Part shown: in pieces, positions 57,815-64,000 of the stretch
How the letters are laid out: every line of letters begins with the position of its first letter
Position numbering within the stretch: the first letter of the stretch is position 1
Assembly: GCF_003144195.1 (NCBI RefSeq)
Contig: NW_020290030.1
Coordinates: 124,001-188,000, forward strand
From: Ceraceosorus guamensis
Taxonomy: Eukaryota > Basidiomycota > Exobasidiomycetes > Ceraceosorales > Ceraceosoraceae
Direction: 5' to 3'
Length of the DNA stretch: 64,000 nucleotides
Notes under the pieces: model-generated
Database searches by the model: none
What the model was told of the DNA's origin: nothing
Seen by the model: the letters and a program-made list of their open reading frames with translations, nothing else
Program-made: the position numbers and the translations under genes

Positions 57815-58682
57815 TCATTGCTCGTATTTACGCGCCTCTACTCCTTTTGGAGGGACGACATCCACTTTTTTCGTTCCCACATCTTTCCAATTTGTGCTCA
57901 AAGCCGTACCTCCGCTCTCCACAAAGCTCTTCTGCATGGCTCTTCTCGTATCGTCGTCGGCATCGGCATAGAGCTTTTGAAAGAATGCGTCAATATTGCC
58001 ATCTTGGCCTCCTTCCTTTGTGGAAGTCTTGTCGTCAGATGTTGACCCTTGTTGGCTTTGAGATGGTTCGTCTGCGTCGTCGGTGAATGAGTCCCATTTG
58101 GATCGACGTGCCTTGATACCCGACGTTGATGAAGCTGCGAAATTCTGTGGCGCTGTGACAGTGGCCTCTGCATCCACATTCGAAAGCGGCCAAAATGATC
58201 AGAGACGCGCGGAGAAAGACACGAAAATGCAACGAAGTGCGTAGATGCTTACGACTGGGAGAAGAGCCGGAGGGGCTGGTCGAGGTGCCTTGCAAGGCGG
58301 ACCACTGTCCGCTCGCCTTCTTGACCAAGTGCACCTCAATCTTGCTGGCCTTGACATCGAACGTCGACTTTTCGCCATCCACCTCCGCAAACAGTGGATC
58401 AATGACGAGCTCATTTGCATCCTTCTGCGTGTCAGAAGGCCGGATCTGCACATTCAAAGCATGGCTCTCGATCTTGACGCTGACTTCTGGCCTCGTCAAG
58501 CCTTTCGCATAGATGGACAGGTGCACGACCTGGTCCGTTTGGTAGTAATCGTGCCTGGTATCGACGCGTGGGTGATGCGCTCATCAGCGTCTATAAGCAT
58601 GTGCTGGCACGTTTAGACATCGTCTTGTGAGACGGGTCCTCCTTGGGCAGAAGGATACTTACCGAGATTTTGCGCTCGTCAT
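57815..58682 (-). CDS. SGT1: Sgt1-like Hsp90 co-chaperone, CS and SGS domains only
   Basis: Sgt1 links Hsp90 to SCF ligases, kinetochore assembly and adenylate cyclase. Exons: 58682-58663, 58554-58253, 58167-57815; 224 residues. The first exon is 20 nt (MTSAKSR). The CS domain (about 6-105) starts RHDYYQTDQVVHLSIYAKGL and ends KIEVHLVKKASGQWSALQG. After a linker, the SGS domain shows NIDAFFQKLYADADDDTRRA, MQKSFVESGGTALSTNW and ends in KGVEARKYE, as in true Sgt1. The N-terminal TPR domain of yeast, plant and animal Sgt1 is absent, and no TPR-like coding was found upstream. Either this lineage has a short Sgt1, or an unseen distant exon exists. Confidence 0.88.
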
Positions 58683-59705
58683 CGTTAGCAGTACAGGTCG
58701 ATCACGTATTCAAAGTTGCTTTTGGTCGAGCTTGTTAGCCGTTCAGTCTTTCCTGTTATATGATGGTGGAGTGGAAAGAGCTCTGCTGCTGCACGCACAC
58801 CCTCCACGTTTGCCCTCTCACGTTCACATTTCTCGCGGCGCCACAGTCGACGACGCCGCATTTTGCTCCGCCGGCCCATCACGCGACAGAATCTGCCTCG
58901 CTTTCAGGTCCCATACCTACTTTACGAGACTCGAAAGAGAGCCGCAGCGGCCGCAGAATCACGAATCCAGCAGCGCCAGGGACTCCTTTTCATCTTCAGA
59001 TTTATCGCACAACTTGCAATGACTCGCAGACGGCAGACGACGTGGCAACGTCCACATTCGCGTAGAGCCCACATCGTCCGCAGGTCGCTGTTCTTGTGGT
59101 CGACACATCGAACGCAGCGCCTGGCTGCGTCCACCTCTCATCGATTGCTATGAAGGCCCCCTTGGCAAAGTCTAGGAAAGGAGCGCGGAAACTAGAGTAC
59201 AATCTGCGATCGACCTGCGAAGGTAGAGATACACGAGTACAACGGCAAGCCTGGCCAGGAACGGGACGAAGGAAAGGGCGAAGCGATGCCATCGAGGACC
59301 AGGAGAGTACTACAAGAGTGCCGTCGAGGGTCTTGTTGAATGCGTCGAACAGACGACTGAGCAATTTGCCAGAAAAGCTCTGCAGTGAAGACGTGCGAGT
59401 CGAGACGGGTCGTGCGGGAACAGTAGAGAATGAGAAGCCGGATGATCGTAACGGCGTGCGATGCGTGCAGGGGACGCGAGTGGATGCTTGTAGCGGGAAG
59501 AGCCGGTCGCTGAGATGACGAGACGGAGACAAAGAGCCAGGGAACAGAGTAGCCATGGATATGATACAGATCTGGGCAGTTGGACCGCGGACGCAAGCGC
59601 CCGCACCACCTAGCGAACACCCGGTTCGCTCCTCTTGACAAGGTCAACGACTAGCGTCGCTTGCCCGTAGAGTTGAGTAGATGCTGGTCCAAGGCCGCAT
59701 ACAGC
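58683..59705. other. Intergenic region upstream of SGT1
   Basis: Holds the SGT1 promoter and one weak minus-strand frame (listed); nothing else convincing. Confidence 0.5.
59002..59556 (-). CDS. Weak open reading frame with targeting-like N-terminus
   Basis: 184 residues from an ATG, rich in Arg, Ser and Leu, with a mitochondrial-leader-like start (MATLFPGSLSPSRHLSDRL) but no domain or motif recognised. Splice-like sites occur inside it. It may be a real small gene or chance. Confidence 0.25.
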   Translation of the reverse strand: MATLFPGSLSPSRHLSDRLFPLQASTRVPCTHRTPLRSSGFSFSTVPARPVSTRTSSLQSFSGKLLSRLFDAFNKTLDGTLVVLSWSSMASLRPFLRPVPGQACRCTRVSLPSQVDRRLYSSFRAPFLDFAKGAFIAIDERWTQPGAAFDVSTTRTATCGRCGLYANVDVATSSAVCESLQVVR

Positions 59706-60822
59706 CTAGGCAAAGGTCCAGGTGATGGGAATGCGACCTTCGTCTTCAGTTCCAAGGGCCTTGAACGCGGCGGGGCTGAAGTCGAGCGATCCCCAGGCAC
59801 AGCCAGGGCAAGCGTCGCTGACAGTGACGGTGACTGATTTGCTGCCGCGGTGCGCAGTGATCTTGCGGCCACAGACCTTTGAATCGTTGGACAAGCCGAA
59901 CGTGTTGTAGAGGTCTTGAGAGACGGCAACGATGTAGTCGCTGTCCTTGTTTGTCCAGCCGCAAGCGCCAAGACCAGTGGCATAGAAGGTACCTAAATGG
60001 AACGGCGCAAAGAGTGTCAGTCAGCACACTGCGCGCCAACGAAGATTGGTCCAGACTCACCATCACCAGAATATTGTTTGCCTGAGCCGGCGCCTGCTTG
60101 GCCAGTTGAGGTTGATTCGGAGCTGGACGAGGCATGCGTCTCGGTGTGAGTTGTCGGACTAGCCTTGGGCTTTTGGACCTGTTGCTGTTGTTGTTGTTGA
60201 TGCTGTTCGGGCTTTGTGTCCTGGCTCTTTTGCTGCTTGGGCTTTGTGTCCTGAGCGGGCTTTGAATCGGAAGCCTTTTCCTGAATGGGCTTCGTTTTGG
60301 GCGTAGCTTTCTGGTCGTCGTCATTGTCGTCAGACGACTCATCGGACGCGTCATCTGAGCTGTCGTCGGCTGATCCGTCATCTTGAGCAGCGAACTGCTC
60401 GAAGGTCTGAGGGGTTTCGCCCTTTTTGAGAGACTCCATCGCTGCAGCTTGCCACTGTGGGTGCCGATCAGAGGAGCGTGAGTCAGAAGGCCTCGGCTTT
60501 ATGAGCGGTAGGCGTACGGCACGCTTCTCACCTTGGTGTTGATAGCTGCTTGGTTCTCAGCGTACGCATTCAGCTTGGCTTGAGCCTCGCGCTGAGCTGC
60601 AGTAGAACGACGGACACGGAACTTGCGACCTTCTGCCAGTGTGAGGGAACGGGCGTGGGGATGCGCATGGTGCCCGCGAGCGAGGAGTGCGCTAGCATCA
60701 CGTGCAGCTACAGCAGCGCGAGCTGCGGCATTTTGCGAGACGAACTGAGTAGTGTCGGCCACGGTGGATGCGATGAACGTGGTGAGGCAGAGCGCCAGGA
60801 CGGAAGCCATGTGGAAACGCAT
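59706..60822 (-). CDS. Secreted double-psi beta-barrel (RlpA/barwin-like) protein
   Basis: Exons: 60822-60532, 60454-60061, 59992-59706; 323 residues. Signal peptide at MRFHMASVLALCLTTFIASTVA. The N-terminal third is Ala/His/Arg-rich with kexin-like dibasic RR sites, followed by an acidic Asp/Ser-rich stretch and a Lys/Gln/Ser/Thr-rich linker with seven Gln in a row. The C-terminal 95 residues (229-323) form a DPBB domain: GTFYATGLGACGW, VCGRKITAHRGSKSVTVTVS, DACPGCAWGSLDFSPAAF and the ending IPITWTFA. The conserved Asp of DACPGC, needed in lytic relatives, is present. Similar fungal proteins are cell-wall associated or induced on hosts; no enzymatic activity is proven for most. Two introns of 77 and 68 nt restore the domain. 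Confidence 0.88.
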
Positions 60823-61715
60823 CGTGGAGAGTTCTGTGAGCAGGGACGAGTGGTGGTAATGAGATGCTGTTGGGAAAGCGGGAGGCGGGGGGAGCTGCTG
60901 CTTGAAGCGCTTGGATGTTCAGAGGGGAGATGATGGCTTAGAACCGATCCTGACCGGTATTTGAATCGAAAGAAGTGCGTGCTGATGGGAGAGGGGCGGA
61001 GGTGCGAGAGTCTGTCTACCGCTGGTTGGATCTACCTGACGATTCTGCGCAATTGGGCTGGAAACTGTGTTGGGGTGAGGGCGAACGGATGAAGGACAAG
61101 AACAGTCGAAAGCGACAAGAGCAGAGCAAATTGATGCATGGGGATCGAGGTGGGAGTCAAGGAAAGCAATGTATATATATGCCTGCATCCTATCCAGTCA
61201 CACTATATAGAGCAGACAATTGCTGCAAAGGCCCCGCGGCGACACTCGCAAAGGCACCTTTTGCGAACTTTGTCTCTCGATCGCATGAGCGCAGTCAAGT
61301 CATTCCCGCCGTTTGCTGGGCGCTGCGTCAGTGTCAATGGAAGGGTTCTGCCTCGACGCGGGTCAGCACCGCGCCATCAATCATGCAAGAGGCGAGCGAT
61401 GAGCGAGCCAGGTCCTGTGCATGACACCGAGCTAACACGCTATCCATAGCTCCTTGATCAGTCGTGAGTCTTCAAGGATGAGCCCATGCAGCAGCAGCCT
61501 TTCCACGGCCCCCCATCCCGCAAGGGCCAGCATGTTTGCCATGAGCTGACTGCTGCATGGGTCTCAAGCTCGCGGCTGCAGTAAAGCATGCATGTACGCC
61601 AGGGGGCGCAACATACATCATGCATCAGCAAGTCCTCACCAAGTCCTTCGGAGGCACAGCCCTCGCGCCGTCATGCGGTACAGAATCAAGAGTCGTGAAC
61701 GACGGGCTTCGCTGC

Positions 61716-61757
61716 TGCTGCATGCACGATGCAGCACATGGTGCATGCTGCTGCATC
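61716..61757. repeat. Cluster of overlapping inverted repeats
   Basis: TGCTGCAT (61716-61723) pairs with ATGCAGCA (61729-61736), and GATGCAGCA (61728-61736) pairs equally with TGCTGCATC (61749-61757), giving two mutually exclusive short stem-loops. Confidence 0.6.
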
Positions 61758-62642
61758 GCTGTCAAGCTCCGACGAACCGGCCCCCAATCACTGAAATCAC
61801 AAGTGCATGGCGCGCGGCTGATGTTGCCCAGGTCGACATTCACGATTCGTGTATAGGCGCCGTGTCATGTTGATTCCATGCAAAAGGTTGCGAACATCAT
61901 CATCCACATCACAGCATCATATATCTCGGCGCCTCACTTACCCGTGGCTGGCCACTTGAATTCAGATCAAGGCATTCTCTGCATGAGCATTGAGCAATCA
62001 GGATACTTATTGAAGAGTTGGGTAGGCAACAGCGGTGAGGCAAACACATCAGTTACGAGTCTTCACCATTCAAGGTTCTTGTTGGCGACCGTTTGTACCG
62101 ATATATCATACAGGTGCGGTCTTGGCTGCTCAGGAGGCGATCCACCGCGATGGGTATGATTTACATCATACGGGCCGAGGCAGATCGACTCGGCGGCGGT
62201 CAAGAGTCTGCAGAATTAGAGTGCGGTCATCACTGGCGGCACTTCACTGATCAAGATTTGCATGGATTGTGAGTCTGCAATCAAGAATTGCGGTCTGCAA
62301 TTATCGAATCGCGGGCAAGCGCCCTTGTATACGTGCCATTGGTGCCGTCTAGTCTTCAGCGTCTTCTGCCATAGGCTCTGCCTAGCCTCTGACGTATGTG
62401 ACGGCATACAAGGCCCAAGCGACAAGGCGCGATACGTGGCACCGAAGAGCAGGCAGGACGCAATCACCATCACGTCCTAGACCCCGCCTCTCGACAACGC
62501 TACCACTGACCGCGTTCACGGACGCGACTCTGGTCGCCGTGCCGGATATGTCCGCACGAACAGCAACCAGCATATCAAATCAACCTTGTGACAATCACGC
62601 GCTTCTCACAAGGCAAATTAGCCGTCAAATCTTGTAGTAAGC

Positions 62643-63068
62643 TTTGCCGACGGCGCTTCCGTGATCATTGAAGCGTCCAGCATACTCGGGTGCAAGCTTT
62701 TTGGCTTAAGAGTCAGGCACTCCGATGAGCGCAGTTGCTCGTCCACTATGCCTTGGTCGCATGGCAAGCCACGAGAAGACTGCGCACACTCAAGACTAAA
62801 CCGTTGCGTGCCTGAACAGCCGCTGAGAACTTGCGACGTATTCACCATTTCACCACAAGGTGCCTAACAACTTTGCCATCGACTGCGCCCTTTGACGACC
62901 GTTCATACTTTGGGACCTGATCACAAAGCGCGTCTCAAGTTCAAGCCCGACTTCAATCCTGCGAGCTTTGCGCTAGGAGTGCGATCCTTGCTCGCAGTGT
63001 TCTTCAAGAGATCCGCTGGATCATCGCCATCAAATTGGATGAAATATGCGCGATTCAACGACTTCTAG
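62643..63068 (+). pseudogene. Weak coding-like fragments, possibly an eroded gene
   Basis: Two adjoining plus-strand frames look protein-like but do not join into a clear model: one around 62643-62867 (SFADGASVIIEASSILGCKL, then several Cys), the other around 62895-63068 (RLKFKPDFNPASFALGVRSL, ending MKYARFNDF). A stop and a change of frame separate them, and no good splice sites resolve this. They may be remnants of one host gene or chance. Confidence 0.2.
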
Positions 63069-63820
63069 ACGCGACACCGAGGAGCTTGTCAAATACCGCA
63101 TTTTGATAGGCTACTCTTCGCACTCAACTTGGCGCGGCATTTGATACAGCAAGAAACTTTGGCTTGCCGTTTCATCATTGACCGCAAAGTCGCAGCAAAG
63201 GCGCATGATAGGATAGCAAAGCCTGTTCTGTCAAGCAATCGCGAACAATCTTGGACTCGTAAGGCGCTCTTGCTGACACATGGTAAGCGCCTGCGGTCGC
63301 TCAGATGGAGAAGTACGCTGTCGTCGTGCGACAATTTTGACTTGAAGTACTGGCTTGCCGTTAGTGGCGGGCATAGCATCCTCAGCTTCAGCTGGCCATC
63401 GCCTTTGCAGGCCACCGCGATAACCCTCATCATTCACATCACTACAAGTCAGTGAAACTCGAAAGAACGTGCATGCGACAATACCTCCTCACAAGACCCT
63501 CTGGCACGCCACACAATCGTGGCGTCACTTTTTGACCGTCAAGGAGGTGGCGGTGATGCGCGAGCCGTGAGCAGAAAATTTCTCCGCTCACTCACCGCCA
63601 GATTGCACCATTCAACAACCGCGTCATTGGCATCGCGTCGAGTGTATCCAATTGCAGGACTCTGTCATATTTGGTGGCCTCTTTCACCTTGCCGATCGTG
63701 TACGGGGAGTGCTCTCGGAGCTTGCACTCCGATCGTCAGCAAGGTGACACAATTCGCCGTCACGACAGGTGCTTGCCACCCATGTGGCGCTCTCGAGATG
63801 AATGCTAGCGCTTCAGCCTC

Positions 63821-64000
63821 TCAAGCGTCTTCCCAATGACTACCAGATGTTGCCTGCCTCCTCGCCACCGAAGAGCCATTTTGCCTGCACGAATGCGCAG
63901 AAGCGGCCAGAATTGCAAACTCGGCGCGCCTCTTGCGGGCTTCCCACTGCGCCGTGGACGCAATCCTCTTGCCACCAATTCGCCAGTTTGCGAGATCAAA
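63821..64000 (-). CDS. Possible C-terminal end of a gene cut by the right edge
   Basis: The minus-strand frame ending in TGA at 63821 reads LANWRIGGKRIAST...WEARKRRAEFAILAAS and looks coding-like in composition. It continues beyond the window, so it cannot be judged. Confidence 0.2.
   Translation of the reverse strand, partial: FDLANWRIGGKRIASTAQWEARKRRAEFAILAASAHSCRQNGSSVARRQATSGSHWEDA

Larger units (their letters stand above)
60823..63820. other. Gene-poor region at the right end
   Basis: No convincing complete gene. TATATATA at about 61170-61181 could serve the barrel-protein gene on the minus strand. One CACGATT motif lies near 61837-61852, with an inverted-repeat cluster and weak coding-like fragments (listed). 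Confidence 0.5.

Noticed and set aside
1-64000. Search for transposons, LTR or viral elements and CRISPR arrays
   Set aside because: No reverse transcriptase, transposase, integrase or capsid motif, no terminal repeats of element size and no spacer-repeat array were seen by eye.

Overview
This is nuclear DNA of a filamentous or dimorphic fungus, most likely a basidiomycete of the smut lineage (Ustilaginomycotina). The evidence is elongation factor 3, which is typical of fungi; many short introns (about 60-130 nt) with GTGAGT-type donors and CAG/TAG acceptors; a Zn2Cys6 transcription factor with a fungal middle region; a DUF6533-type membrane protein typical of basidiomycetes; and long intergenic stretches with a recurring CACGATT-type motif. 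No tRNA, rRNA, CRISPR array, intact transposon or viral element was recognised. Exon borders were placed by eye from splice consensus, reading frame and family conservation. In every multi-exon model the spliced length is a whole number of codons, except the gene cut by the left edge.

Left part (1-16.8 kb): a Siw14/Oca-family atypical phosphatase cut by the window edge (-), translation elongation factor 3 (+), the mitochondrial AAA+ ATPase Afg1 (+), a large Zn2Cys6 transcription factor (-), SRP9 of the signal recognition particle (+) and an unrecognised 318-residue protein (+). A 2.4 kb gene-poor stretch with a 60-nt poly(A) run follows.

Centre (19-40 kb): a small TATA-driven unknown protein (+), the ribosome-biogenesis J-protein Jjj1 (-) divergent from the corepressor Sin3 (+), the checkpoint clamp subunit Hus1 (-), and a remarkable gene (-) that reads without interruption from a pyrimidine 5'-nucleotidase-like HAD domain into an F-box and WD40 repeats. 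The mitochondrial translation factor Guf1 (+) then converges on a secreted multicopper oxidase (-) whose ten copper ligands are all present.

Right part (40-64 kb): two gene-poor blocks flank a seven-helix DUF6533-like protein (-). They are followed by a membrane-anchored, shortened nucleoside-monophosphate-kinase-like protein (-), a four-helix MARVEL-like protein (+), an F-box/leucine-rich-like protein (+), an unrecognised protein (-), secreted Lcl2 (-), chorismate mutase (+), an Sgt1 made only of CS and SGS domains (-), and a secreted double-psi beta-barrel protein (-). The last 3 kb is gene-poor, with only weak coding-like fragments.

Most genes are unrelated housekeeping functions, as is usual in fungi. 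Loose themes are mitochondrial function (Afg1, Guf1, the kinase-like protein), ubiquitin-ligase biology (two F-box-type proteins and Sgt1) and the cell surface (multicopper oxidase, Lcl2, barrel protein, 7TM protein). The most unusual items are the HAD/F-box/WD40 fusion, the TPR-less Sgt1, the kinase-like protein lacking its NMP-binding segment, the phosphatase with Val in its signature loop, and the dispersed intergenic motif family.
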